52,625 nt of DNA from Parahoeflea olei (GTDB taxonomy: Bacteria > Pseudomonadota > Alphaproteobacteria > Rhizobiales > Rhizobiaceae). This document shows positions 44,181-51,900 of this stretch, one piece after another (the stretch's first letter is position 1; the number at the start of each line of letters is the position of its first letter). The stretch lies in assembly GCF_001703635.1 (NCBI RefSeq), contig NZ_LQZT01000034.1, forward strand, positions 46,121-98,745, in the 5' to 3' direction. Both the position numbers and the translations under genes were made by a program. The notes under the pieces were generated by a model, which was not told the DNA's origin, did no database searches, and saw only the letters and a program-made list of their open reading frames with translations.

Positions 44181-45736
44181 AGAGCGGTCCAACGGTAAAG
44201 CCAGGTCTCGCTGGCGGCATTTCCATCTCTCACCAGAACGAGACGCAACTCGGAAATCTTACTGGAACCCGTTTCCAGTTCGAAGGAAACGCGCAACGCG
44301 CCTCCTGGTTCCGCGGCATGCACAACAGGATTGACGACGTTGCCGGCGGACGCGGATACGTCCATCGTCAGACCGGCCGGCTCGATCTTGACGGAGGGGT
44401 CCGATCCCATGAAGTCGATGACGAACAGGCGGCGATCGCCGGCCAGGCTTTTCCCCGAGCGGCTGGCGACCACATGCAGCAATTCCGGCGGCGGCAGCCT
44501 CCGCTCGGTCCAGCGCATCCGGTAGTTCACCTGCCACGGTGTGCCCTGCGGCACTTCCTGCTTCGGGCGCCAATAGGCAACGATGTTGTCGTTGATCTCC
44601 TGCGCGGTGGGGATTTCCACCAGTTCCACGACGCCTTCGCCCCATTGGCCGATCGGCTCGATCCACAGGCTGGGGCGGCGCTCGTATTTGGCTTCCGCGT
44701 CGACGAATTCCTCATAGTTGCGCGGACGCTGCATCAGGCCGAACCCGCGAGGGTTGTTGTCGGCAAAGCCGGAAATCTGCAACACCGTGGGATTGTTGAG
44801 CGGCCGCCAGAGCCATTCGCTCTTGCCCGTGAGCATCTGCAGGCCGTCGGAATCGTGCACGGCGCGGCGATAGTCGTCGAACGCGTTGCGGTTCATTCCG
44901 TTGAACAGGAACATGGACGTAAGCGGCGCCACGCCGATCTTCTTCACGTTCTTGCGCAGGACCAGCTGCGCCTTGACCTCGATCACGGTTTCGGCGCCGG
45001 GCGTGATGTCGAACCGGTAGGCGCCCGTCAGCGATGGACTGTCGAGCAAGGCGTAGACCACCAGCGAGTTCGCATCGAGTTGCGGTTTCTCGATCCAGAA
45101 CCGGCGAAAGGCGGGAAATTCCTCGCCTTCGGGTTCCGCGACGTTCACCGCAAGGCCGCGCGCGGACAGGCCATATACCTGCTCCCGGCCCAGCGAGCGG
45201 AAGTAACTGGCGCCCTGAAAGACGAGGAATTCCTGATAGGCTTGCGGCGAATTGATCGGATAGCGCACGCGAAAGCCGGAAAAGGCCGCCCCCTCGGTAT
45301 CCTCCGGCGGAACCACCCCTTCGCCATAGGCAAACAGATCGGTGGAGAAGGGAATTTCGGTCGCCACACCGTCTTCGACAAGAGCGATGCTGACCGGCTC
45401 CTTGTAGATGAAGCCGGGATAGAACAGGTCGAGGCGGAACGGCGTGTCGTCGTCTTTCCAGATCGCCGCTTCCGGCTTGAACCACACCTTCCGGTAATCG
45501 TCATAGGTGAGGTCGTTGAGCGCCTTGGGAATGTCCCCGAAATGCGGCACGAACGCCTCCGAGGCGAGCCTTGAAGCTTCCTGGACAAGCCACTCGTAGC
45601 TGAACGGCGCAGTGGCGGCCGGAGCGGGCACGGTCTGCGCAGGATCAGTCTGTGCGAAAGCCGCAGTGTCGGAAAGGGATCTTGAGGCTGCCGCCAACGC
45701 AAACATACCGAGGACGGCCCGACGATTGAAACGCAT
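44177..45736 (-). CDS. opgG: Periplasmic glucan biosynthesis protein, OpgG/OpgD family
   Basis: A 519-residue periplasmic protein acting with OpgH in osmoregulated glucan synthesis. The N-terminus MRFNRRAVLGMFALAAASRSL is a twin-arginine-type signal (NRRAVLG), a feature of OpgD; OpgG normally uses Sec. The mature domain shows FGDIPKALNDLTYDDYRKVWF, FPAFRRFWIEKP and QRPRNYEEFVDAEAKYERRPS, characteristic of the OpgG/OpgD fold. OpgG and OpgD cannot be separated reliably here; operon position before opgH favours OpgG function. The start at 45736 lacks a strong ribosome site. A strong hairpin lies 45-79 bases upstream. Confidence 0.9.
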   Translation of the reverse strand: MRFNRRAVLGMFALAAASRSLSDTAAFAQTDPAQTVPAPAATAPFSYEWLVQEASRLASEAFVPHFGDIPKALNDLTYDDYRKVWFKPEAAIWKDDDTPFRLDLFYPGFIYKEPVSIALVEDGVATEIPFSTDLFAYGEGVVPPEDTEGAAFSGFRVRYPINSPQAYQEFLVFQGASYFRSLGREQVYGLSARGLAVNVAEPEGEEFPAFRRFWIEKPQLDANSLVVYALLDSPSLTGAYRFDITPGAETVIEVKAQLVLRKNVKKIGVAPLTSMFLFNGMNRNAFDDYRRAVHDSDGLQMLTGKSEWLWRPLNNPTVLQISGFADNNPRGFGLMQRPRNYEEFVDAEAKYERRPSLWIEPIGQWGEGVVELVEIPTAQEINDNIVAYWRPKQEVPQGTPWQVNYRMRWTERRLPPPELLHVVASRSGKSLAGDRRLFVIDFMGSDPSVKIEPAGLTMDVSASAGNVVNPVVHAAEPGGALRVSFELETGSSKISELRLVLVRDGNAASETWLYRWTAL

Positions 45737-45780
45737 CTGCAACACCGATTCTTTTTTGGACGAACATATCTGATGCAAAT

Positions 45781-45815
45781 TTCTGCGCCGCACAATTGTT
45801 TTGTGCGTCGCAGAA
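45781..45815. repeat. Strong 15-base-arm inverted repeat upstream of opgG
   Basis: TTCTGCGCCGCACAA (45781-45795) pairs with TTGTGCGTCGCAGAA (45801-45815) with one mismatch around a 5-base loop. It lies 45 bases before the opgG start in a 196-base spacer. No T-run follows on the leftward strand, so a leader hairpin or operator is more likely than a terminator. Confidence 0.8.
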
Positions 45816-45860
45816 CCAGAATTGCAAACTGTTGAAGCCCGACTTTGTTCCCGGCGCAGG

Positions 45861-45887
45861 GTGCCGAGCCCAGGGCTCTTATGGCAC
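45861..45887. repeat. Nested inverted repeat between lipA and opgG
   Basis: GAGCCC-A-GGGCTC (45866-45878) is enclosed by GTGCC (45861-45865) and GGCAC (45883-45887), giving a stem with a 4-base bulge. It lies 46-72 bases beyond the lipA stop and may mark its 3' end, though no T-run follows. Confidence 0.45.
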
Positions 45888-45932
45888 GAGTGCACGCATC
45901 CCGTCCATCGGCATTACCGGCGCCCCTCGCCC

Positions 45933-46916
45933 CTACCCGGCGGCAAGAAGCTTCTTTTCCCGGTTGGCCTTGAGCCGGGCGAAATCGTCGCCGGCATGGT
46001 GCGAGGAGCGCGTGAGCGGGCTCGAGGAGACCATCAGGAAGCCCTTGGTGTAGGCAATGGTCTCGTAGCTCTTGAACTCCTCGGGCGTGACGAAGCTCAT
46101 CACCTCGTGGTGCTTGCGGGTCGGCTGCAGATACTGGCCGATGGTGATGAAGTCGACATCGGCGGTCCTCAGGTCGTCCATCAGCTGCAACACTTCGTTG
46201 CGCTCCTCGCCAAGCCCCACCATGATGCCCGACTTGGTGAACATGGTCGGATCGAGTTCCTTGACCCGCTGCAACAGCCTCAGCGAATGGAAATAGCGCG
46301 CCCCCGGGCGGACGGTGAGATAGTTGCCGGGCACGGTTTCGAGATTGTGGTTGAACACGTCCGGCTTTGCCGCCACCACGCGTTCGAGCGCGCCGGGCTT
46401 GCGCAGGAAATCCGGCGTCAGGATCTCGATGGTGGTGGCCGGAGAGGCGGCGCGAACCGCCTGGATCACCCGTTCGAAATGCTCGGCGCCGCCATCGGTC
46501 AAATCGTCGCGGTCGACCGAGGTGATCACCACATGGTTGAGCCCCATCTCGCGCACGGCGCGGGCGACATTGTCGGGCTCGTTCGGATCGAGCGCGTTGG
46601 GGAGACCCGTGATCACGTTGCAGAAGGCGCAGGCGCGGGTGCAGATCTCGCCCATGATCATGAAGGTGGCGTGCTTCTTGTCCCAGCACTCGCCGATATT
46701 CGGACAGCCCGCTTCCTCGCAGACGGTGACCAGGTTGTTGGTCTTCACGATCGAGCGGGTTTCCTGATAGCCCTTGGAATTGGGCGCGCGCACGCGGATC
46801 CAGTCGGGCTTGCGCTTGACCTCGGTATCGGGCCGCTTCTGCTTTTCCGGGTGCCGCACGCGCTTGGTGTCGGGCCTTATGGGATCTGGCTTGGTGACGT
46901 CGAGGATCGTGACCAT
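45933..46916 (-). CDS. lipA: Lipoyl synthase
   Basis: A 327-residue radical SAM enzyme inserting two sulfurs into octanoyl groups on lipoyl domains, needed by the pyruvate dehydrogenase encoded nearby. Both iron-sulfur clusters are visible: the auxiliary cluster Cys66, Cys71 and Cys77 ([13 protein letters not shown]), and the radical SAM cluster Cys92, Cys96 and Cys99 ([11 protein letters not shown]). The C-terminal serine of the [15 protein letters not shown] segment completes the auxiliary-cluster ligands in this family. AAAGGA precedes the ATG by about 10 bases. It is transcribed with the GlsB-family gene 27 bases upstream. Confidence 0.98.
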   Translation of the reverse strand: MVTILDVTKPDPIRPDTKRVRHPEKQKRPDTEVKRKPDWIRVRAPNSKGYQETRSIVKTNNLVTVCEEAGCPNIGECWDKKHATFMIMGEICTRACAFCNVITGLPNALDPNEPDNVARAVREMGLNHVVITSVDRDDLTDGGAEHFERVIQAVRAASPATTIEILTPDFLRKPGALERVVAAKPDVFNHNLETVPGNYLTVRPGARYFHSLRLLQRVKELDPTMFTKSGIMVGLGEERNEVLQLMDDLRTADVDFITIGQYLQPTRKHHEVMSFVTPEEFKSYETIAYTKGFLMVSSSPLTRSSHHAGDDFARLKANREKKLLAAG

Positions 46917-46943
46917 CGAGGGGTCCTTTACGATGTTACGGGA

Positions 46944-47219
46944 TCAGCCGCGCTTGGAGCGGCCGAAGACCCACAGGATCAGGATCGCGCCGACGATGGC
47001 GACGACCAGATTGCCCGCAAATCCATAATAATTGATGTTGAGCACGCCCGCGAGCGCGCCGCCGACAAAGGAGCCGGCGATGCCGACCAGCATGTTGGTC
47101 AGAAGCCCGTGGTCCCGGTTCATGGCACGCTCGGCGACATAGCCGGCGAGAACGCCGATCAGCAGGAGCCCGAGAAAGCCTACCCCCGGCATGCTCATCA
47201 CGCCCATATGTGGTTGCAT
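46944..47219 (-). CDS. GlsB/YeaQ/YmgE family stress-response membrane protein
   Basis: A 91-residue, three-segment membrane protein with the glycine-zipper-like pattern of the transglycosylase-associated family (GFLGLLLIGVLAGYVAERAM, MLVGIAGSFVGGALAG, VVAIVGAILILWVFGR). It is stress-linked in other bacteria, but its molecular role is unsettled. It lies between lpdA and lipA, where this family often sits in Hyphomicrobiales. Internal ATGs at 47207, 47198 and 47192 could also start it. Confidence 0.87.
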   Translation of the reverse strand: MQPHMGVMSMPGVGFLGLLLIGVLAGYVAERAMNRDHGLLTNMLVGIAGSFVGGALAGVLNINYYGFAGNLVVAIVGAILILWVFGRSKRG

Positions 47220-47261
47220 CAGCCTAACGAGCCCCTTTCGTTGTTCCTGAGATGCCGACGA

Positions 47262-47471
47262 TCATAACGCATGCCGACGCATAAACGCTGCTTCGTCTCC
47301 CGTCCGTCGCACCGAAGTCCCGGAACGGGTTCCGGTGGATGGCAGCGAAGAGCCGGCGAGCTGCCCCTGCCTCAGGTCCCGCAGCCCTTTTGTGATCCGC
47401 ATCAGCGCGAGGAAAGAGAACCCGATCGCAAAGATGCACACCGCTATCTGAAGCACGAGGAAATAGGTCAT
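47262..47471 (-). CDS. Small membrane protein of unknown function
   Basis: A 69-residue product with one N-terminal membrane segment (YFLVLQIAVCIFAIGFSFLAL) and a basic, unstructured tail. I do not recognise a family. Its ATG overlaps the stop of the upstream 145-residue membrane protein by four bases, which supports it being real and coupled to that gene. Confidence 0.6.
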   Translation of the reverse strand: MTYFLVLQIAVCIFAIGFSFLALMRITKGLRDLRQGQLAGSSLPSTGTRSGTSVRRTGDEAAFMRRHAL

Positions 47472-47905
47472 CGCAGTTCACCTTTGCGCAACAAGCCTTC
47501 AATGAGCCAGATACGTCCGACATAGGCGACGGACAAGAGATAGGTCGCCAAAATGGTCAAGAACATGGCAATCTCCGCAAGCGGCTGGGTCACGAAGAAA
47601 TCGTGGACGGCATCGTTCCTGATCGAGAACCCGAAGCTGATGCTCGTCATGATCGCGACGATAACCGACAAACCCACCAGTGTCTCGTTCAACCGTCCCC
47701 GGACGAATAGGTCAGGTCTGCTGCCGCTCGTCGCCCGATGGACGAAATCGCCGATGCTGAAGAGCATGAGAGTGGCAACCACCCAGCAGATCGCATCGGC
47801 GTTGTCTGCAAAATATCCGCCACCCCCAGCAGTTCCATCCGCGAAGTAAATGACAAGCAGCCCTGCTATGGCGGTAAAATGCGCGAACAGATACGAAATA
47901 AACAC
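47468..47905 (-). CDS. Four-TM membrane protein of unknown function
   Basis: A 145-residue protein with four hydrophobic segments: residues ~2-22, 36-52, 75-95 and 110-130. The polar loop VHRATSGSRPDLFVRGRLNETLVGL joins segments two and three. The start is GTG at 47905, with AAGGGAA eight bases upstream. The gene has visibly lower G+C and less regular third-position G/C than lpdA and lipA, suggesting later arrival in this locus. No family was recognised. It is translationally coupled to the 69-residue membrane protein gene. Confidence 0.72.
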   Translation of the reverse strand: MFISYLFAHFTAIAGLLVIYFADGTAGGGGYFADNADAICWVVATLMLFSIGDFVHRATSGSRPDLFVRGRLNETLVGLSVIVAIMTSISFGFSIRNDAVHDFFVTQPLAEIAMFLTILATYLLSVAYVGRIWLIEGLLRKGELR

Positions 47906-47961
47906 CTCGTTCCCTTCCCTTATTGCACCACCAATCAGTTAGAACTCCCTCTCCGCCTCAA

Positions 47962-49407
47962 TCAAGCGTTGAGTGCGCGGCCATAGGCGTCGAGCACGCT
48001 TTCCTTGAGCGTTTCCGAGATCGTCGGATGCGGGAAGATCGTGTGCATCAGCTCTTCCTCGGTGGTCTCGAGGTTCATCGCCACGACGAAGCCCTGGATC
48101 AGTTCGGTCACTTCCGCCCCGACCAGATGCGCGCCCAGAAGTTCGCCGGTCTTCTTGTCGAAGATGGTCTTGACCATGCCCTGATCCTCGCCGAGCGCGA
48201 TCGCCTTGCCGTTGGCGACGAAGGGGAAGCGGCCGACGCGGATGTCGCGGCCCTGCTCCTTGGCCTTGGCTTCGGTCAGGCCGACGGAGGCGACCTGCGG
48301 GTTGCAATAGGTGCAGCCCGGGATCTTGAGCTTGTCCATCGGGTGCACGTTCTTGAGCCCGGCGATCTTCTCGACGCAGATCACCGCCTCGTGCTCGGCC
48401 TTGTGGGCGAGCATCGGCGGGCGGGCGACATCGCCGATCGCGTAGATGCCGGCGACATTGGTCTTGCCGTAGCCGTCAATGACGATGCAGCCGCGGTCGG
48501 TCTTCACGCCGAGCTCCTCGAGGCCGAGATTCTCGATATTGCCCTGCACGCCGACGGCGGAGATCATCCGTTCGGCGGTGATCTTCTCGACCTTGCCGTC
48601 CTTCATCTCGACATGGGCGGTGACGCTGTCCGAACCCTTCTCGACCTTGGCGACCTTGGCTTCGAGCAGGATCTTCATGCCCTGCTTTTCGAACTGCTTC
48701 TTGGCGAAGGCCGAGATTTCGGCGTCTTCCACCGGCATCACCGTCTTCATCACCTCGACCACCGTGACCTCGACGCCAAGCGTGCGGTAGAAGGAAGCGA
48801 ATTCGATGCCGATCGCGCCCGAGCCCATCACCAGAAGCGACTTCGGCAGCTTCTCGGGCTTCATCGCCTCGAAATAGGTCCAGATCAGCTTGCCGTCGGG
48901 CTCGATGCCTGGCAGCGCGCGCGGCCGGGCGCCGGTGGCGACGATGATGTGCTTGGCGGTGTAGGTGCCCTCGCCCAGCGTGTTCTTCGGGATCGGGCCC
49001 TGCGGCTCGACGATCTTCTTCTGCGTCTTGGTGACCTTGATCTCGCCGGGCTTGACGAGCTTCGCCTCGCCCCAGATCACGTCGACCTTGTTCTTCTTCA
49101 TCAGGAAGCCGACGCCGCCGTTCATGCGTTCGGCGATGCCGCGCGAGCGCTTGACGATGGCGGCGATGTCCGGCGTCACCTTGCCTTCGAGCTTGAGCCC
49201 ATAATTCGAGGCGTGTTCGGCCTGGTGGAACACTTCGGCCGACCGCAGCAGCGCCTTGGTCGGGATGCAGCCCCAGTTGGAGCAGATGCCGGCCAGGTGC
49301 TCGCGCTCGACCACGGCGGTCTTGAGGCCGAGCTGGGCGGCGCGAATGGCTGCGATATAGCCGCCGGGTCCGGAGCCGATGATGATCACGTCGTAGGATT
49401 GGGCCAT
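47962..49407 (-). CDS. lpdA: Dihydrolipoyl dehydrogenase (E3 of pyruvate dehydrogenase)
   Basis: A 481-residue flavoprotein that reoxidises dihydrolipoamide with NAD+. The FAD fold starts YDVIIIGSGPGGYIAAIRAAQ; the redox disulfide is Cys42/Cys47 in AGICSNWGCIPTKALL. An NAD fold (LLVMGSGAIGIEFASFY) and the dimer interface with the HPTISETLKE His-Glu pair follow. The CSNWGC form differs from the CLNVGC of most E3s and marks the rhizobial Pdh-linked paralogue. The start at 49407 has AAGGAG. Confidence 0.97.
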   Translation of the reverse strand: MAQSYDVIIIGSGPGGYIAAIRAAQLGLKTAVVEREHLAGICSNWGCIPTKALLRSAEVFHQAEHASNYGLKLEGKVTPDIAAIVKRSRGIAERMNGGVGFLMKKNKVDVIWGEAKLVKPGEIKVTKTQKKIVEPQGPIPKNTLGEGTYTAKHIIVATGARPRALPGIEPDGKLIWTYFEAMKPEKLPKSLLVMGSGAIGIEFASFYRTLGVEVTVVEVMKTVMPVEDAEISAFAKKQFEKQGMKILLEAKVAKVEKGSDSVTAHVEMKDGKVEKITAERMISAVGVQGNIENLGLEELGVKTDRGCIVIDGYGKTNVAGIYAIGDVARPPMLAHKAEHEAVICVEKIAGLKNVHPMDKLKIPGCTYCNPQVASVGLTEAKAKEQGRDIRVGRFPFVANGKAIALGEDQGMVKTIFDKKTGELLGAHLVGAEVTELIQGFVVAMNLETTEEELMHTIFPHPTISETLKESVLDAYGRALNA

Positions 49408-49418
49408 GGAAGATCTCC

Positions 49419-50009
49419 TTAGAGGGCGGTTGCCGCATCCCGGGCGGGGCGCATCAGGAGCACCCACGCGTCGGCGGCAGGATGGTCGGGAAAGGCGATG
49501 AGCGGCGCGCGGGCCTGCTCGACGAAGCCGAGGCTCCGGTAGAGATCGAGCGCCGTGGAATTGGCGTCATCGGTGATGATCGAGGACGGGCCCGCGGCGC
49601 GATCGAGTTCGGCCGCGACCAGCGCCCGGCCGATGCCCCTGCCGCGAAAACGCGTGTAGACGGCGACCGTGTCGATGAAGCGCGTGCCGACGGCGCGAGC
49701 CTTGAGCGCCTCGATGGTTTTCAGCGCGGGATCGTTCTTGAGCTCGTCCGTGTCGTCGTCGCCGCCGGTCAGCTCGAAGGACAGCGACATGCCCGCGACC
49801 ATGTCATCGACCTCCGCGACGAGCGCATTGCGCCAGGAGAACGGACCTTCGACAAAGGCATAGCCGTCCCGGCCGAATTCGAGCGGCCGGTTGCTGGCCC
49901 CGCCGCGCACGCCCGCAGCAAGCACATGTGTCGCCAGCCCCGATGACGCGATGTCATCGAGAATGACGAGGTCGGCGCTGTCAGCCCGTGTGGCGGGTCG
50001 TATGTGCAA
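49419..50009 (-). CDS. GNAT family N-acetyltransferase
   Basis: A 196-residue acetyltransferase. The acetyl-CoA-binding loop is VAVYTRFRGRGIGRALVAAE (RGRGIG), followed by DDANSTALDLYRSLGFVEQAR, the usual GNAT C-terminal half. The substrate is unknown. It ends 11 bases before lpdA starts, so the two are probably co-transcribed. Such a gene within the pdh locus could act on a small molecule or a protein; no evidence decides. Confidence 0.88.
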   Translation of the reverse strand: MHIRPATRADSADLVILDDIASSGLATHVLAAGVRGGASNRPLEFGRDGYAFVEGPFSWRNALVAEVDDMVAGMSLSFELTGGDDDTDELKNDPALKTIEALKARAVGTRFIDTVAVYTRFRGRGIGRALVAAELDRAAGPSSIITDDANSTALDLYRSLGFVEQARAPLIAFPDHPAADAWVLLMRPARDAATAL

Positions 50010-50330
50010 GGCCTGCTCCTGTCGTCTCCGGCACCCGGGCCGGTGTGGCTGGACCCGGCCGGAGGCGCTCAGCCCGCCGGGATCCTTTAAATTTCATCCT
50101 CGAGCGGCAAGCGTTGCCTGCGCATGATCTCATTCCGGACAGTGTCCGTCGGCTCGAGACTGGTCTTCGTGCAGTGGATGGCTCCGGGTCACACGCCCGG
50201 GACGGTCCTCCTTATGCCCCTTGTCAACGGTCTCGCCGGCAGGGTTTCGATGGTCGGGCGATCAAAACCGGGTCGCGGCGGCACAAATATCTGCGGCTGC
50301 GCGGGCCTTTGCGGCGCGCACTCCGCGGCA
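50010..50330. other. Spacer between the GNAT and SGNH hydrolase genes
   Basis: Nothing convincing is seen in these 321 bases: no gene, no clear terminator, no clear promoter. It may contain a promoter for the GNAT-lpdA unit. Confidence 0.4.
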
Positions 50331-50969
50331 TCAGTCCCCAAGCAACAGCCGCGCCACCGGGGCAAGGCCGCGGCCGATGGCGCGGGTATTCTCGGCGGTC
50401 AGATGCACGCCGTCGATCGCCGAGCATTCGGCCACCGATCCGGCATCGAAGAAGCCCGCGCCACACTCATCGGCGAGATCGGCGTAGAACGAAGCGAGCA
50501 TCGTCGATTGCTCAACACCGCCCTCGAACATCGCGGCAAAATCCGGGTCCGCCGTCTCGACCAGCCGCGGCGGCGCCACCACCAGCACCTGCGGCACCTC
50601 CTGCTCGACCGGCCAGGCATGGCAGCGCACCAGTTCGACCAGCCGGCGCATGCCCTTCGAGGAGGCGTGGGCGGTACCGGCGACCACCGGCTTCATGTCG
50701 TTGGCGCCGAGCATCAGGATCACCAGATCGAGCGGTGCGTGGGCGTGCAGCGCGGTCGGCAGCGTGCGCGTGGCGTTGCGGTCGCAGTCGGCGGTGTAGT
50801 CGTCGAAGGCGGTGGTGCGGCCGTTGAGCCCGTCGGCCACCACATGCACGCCCTCGCCCAGCAAGGCTGCGAGCGCCGAGGGCCAGCGGTCGGCGAGCGC
50901 ATGACGCCCGCGGTTTTCCGGATCGTAGCCCCAGGTCAGGGAGTCGCCGTAGCAGAGGACTGTTTTCAT
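50331..50969 (-). CDS. SGNH/GDSL hydrolase resembling mycobacterial acyltransferase AcT
   Basis: A 212-residue cytosolic esterase-fold protein. Block I is YGDSLTWGYDPENRGRH with nucleophile Ser10, block III is MLGANDMK with Asn90, and block V is IDGVHL with Asp186 and His189. FFDAGSV, VVAPPRLVETADPDF and FEGGVEQST match the octameric M. smegmatis AcT, known for acyl transfer and perhydrolysis in water. The native substrate is unknown. SGNH genes are commonly found between pdhC and lpdA in Hyphomicrobiales, as far as I recall. The ATG at 50969 follows AGGAAG at a rather long spacing. Confidence 0.88.
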   Translation of the reverse strand: MKTVLCYGDSLTWGYDPENRGRHALADRWPSALAALLGEGVHVVADGLNGRTTAFDDYTADCDRNATRTLPTALHAHAPLDLVILMLGANDMKPVVAGTAHASSKGMRRLVELVRCHAWPVEQEVPQVLVVAPPRLVETADPDFAAMFEGGVEQSTMLASFYADLADECGAGFFDAGSVAECSAIDGVHLTAENTRAIGRGLAPVARLLLGD

Positions 50970-51023
50970 GGCGTCAGGCAACTTCCTGAGTAAGGGCCGC
51001 GACTTGGTTCCGGACGATCAAGA

Positions 51024-51254
51024 TCAATTCCTCTTCATCAATTCGTCGACCTTTTTCTCCAGAGCGCCGATCCGCTCCTCGAAATCGCCGGTTACGAGCT
51101 TGCCCATCATGGTGTCGGCGGTGAGCGCAGTCTTGAAACTCTTCTGCGACGCGTCGATCGCATCCAGGCGCTTCTCGATTTCGGTAAATCCGCTCTTCAT
51201 CTCGGAGCGAATTTCCTTGAGCATGGGGACAACCATGTCTTTTGGTTCAGCCAT
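51024..51254 (-). CDS. Small coiled-coil protein of unknown function
   Basis: A 76-residue charged protein, almost wholly helical. Heptad-like stretches occur at MLKEIRSEMKSGFTEIEKRL and FEERIGALEKKVDELMKRN. There is no membrane segment or signal. A strong GGAGGGTG site precedes the ATG at 51254. It has lower G+C than its neighbours. It resembles short regulatory or scaffold coiled coils found widely, and no family can be named. Confidence 0.7.
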   Translation of the reverse strand: MAEPKDMVVPMLKEIRSEMKSGFTEIEKRLDAIDASQKSFKTALTADTMMGKLVTGDFEERIGALEKKVDELMKRN

Positions 51255-51320
51255 GACACCCTCCTTCTGACCTTACGGAACGCTCAATATGGTGCGCGCC
51301 GCGGGCAAAGTCATCTGCCT

Positions 51321-51875
51321 TCACATGCCTTTGCCAAGATCGCGCAGCCCGAGCGCCACGAACAGGAACAGCACCCCGTTGGAGACGAGTTCGATGCCGA
51401 GCAGGAGGCCCAGAATGGTTGCCGCCGAGACCGGCAGGCCGGCGATGATGAGGATGCCGAGCAGGGCCGACACCAGGCCTGAGACCAGCACCCAGCCCCA
51501 GCCCCGCGCGGGCTTGAGCGACAGCGCGAACATGGTCTTGGCGATGCCGGTGATGAGAAACAGCACCGCCACCAGCAGCGTGAGCGAAATGCTGCCCGCG
51601 AGCGGATCGGCGATCAGCACGAAGCCCACCAGGAGCGACAGCACGCCGAGCCCCAGCGACCAGATGAAGCCCGACCAGTCGCGCACACGGAGGGCGTGAA
51701 ACACCTGGATCGCGCCCTGGATCAGGAACACCCAGCCGGCGAGCGTGACCGCGAAGATGGTCGCGCCGAACGGATTGAGCAGCGCCAGCACGCCGCCGAC
51801 GATGCAGAGCACGGCGAGCACCGCCATCCAGGTCCAGGTCTTGCTGAAATTCCCCTTCACATCGTTGTCGGCCAT
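51321..51875 (-). CDS. HdeD family acid-resistance-type membrane protein
   Basis: A 184-residue protein with six hydrophobic segments in three hairpins and the DUF308/HdeD repeats (GVLALLNPFGATIFAVTLAGW, then GFVLIADPLAGSISLTLLVA, then GILIIAGLPVSAATILGLLLG). HdeD supports acid tolerance in E. coli at high cell density; a similar role here is only inferred. The start at 51875 has AGGAGA. It begins 25 bases after the pdhC stop and may be co-transcribed. Confidence 0.88.
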   Translation of the reverse strand: MADNDVKGNFSKTWTWMAVLAVLCIVGGVLALLNPFGATIFAVTLAGWVFLIQGAIQVFHALRVRDWSGFIWSLGLGVLSLLVGFVLIADPLAGSISLTLLVAVLFLITGIAKTMFALSLKPARGWGWVLVSGLVSALLGILIIAGLPVSAATILGLLLGIELVSNGVLFLFVALGLRDLGKGM

Positions 51876-51900
51876 GTGCGCTGTCTCCTGTTGCGTGACG

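Noticed and set aside
50124..50993. A 289-codon plus-strand frame across the GNAT-SGNH spacer and the SGNH gene
   Set aside because: Most of it is antisense to the SGNH hydrolase, whose catalytic blocks are all intact on the minus strand.
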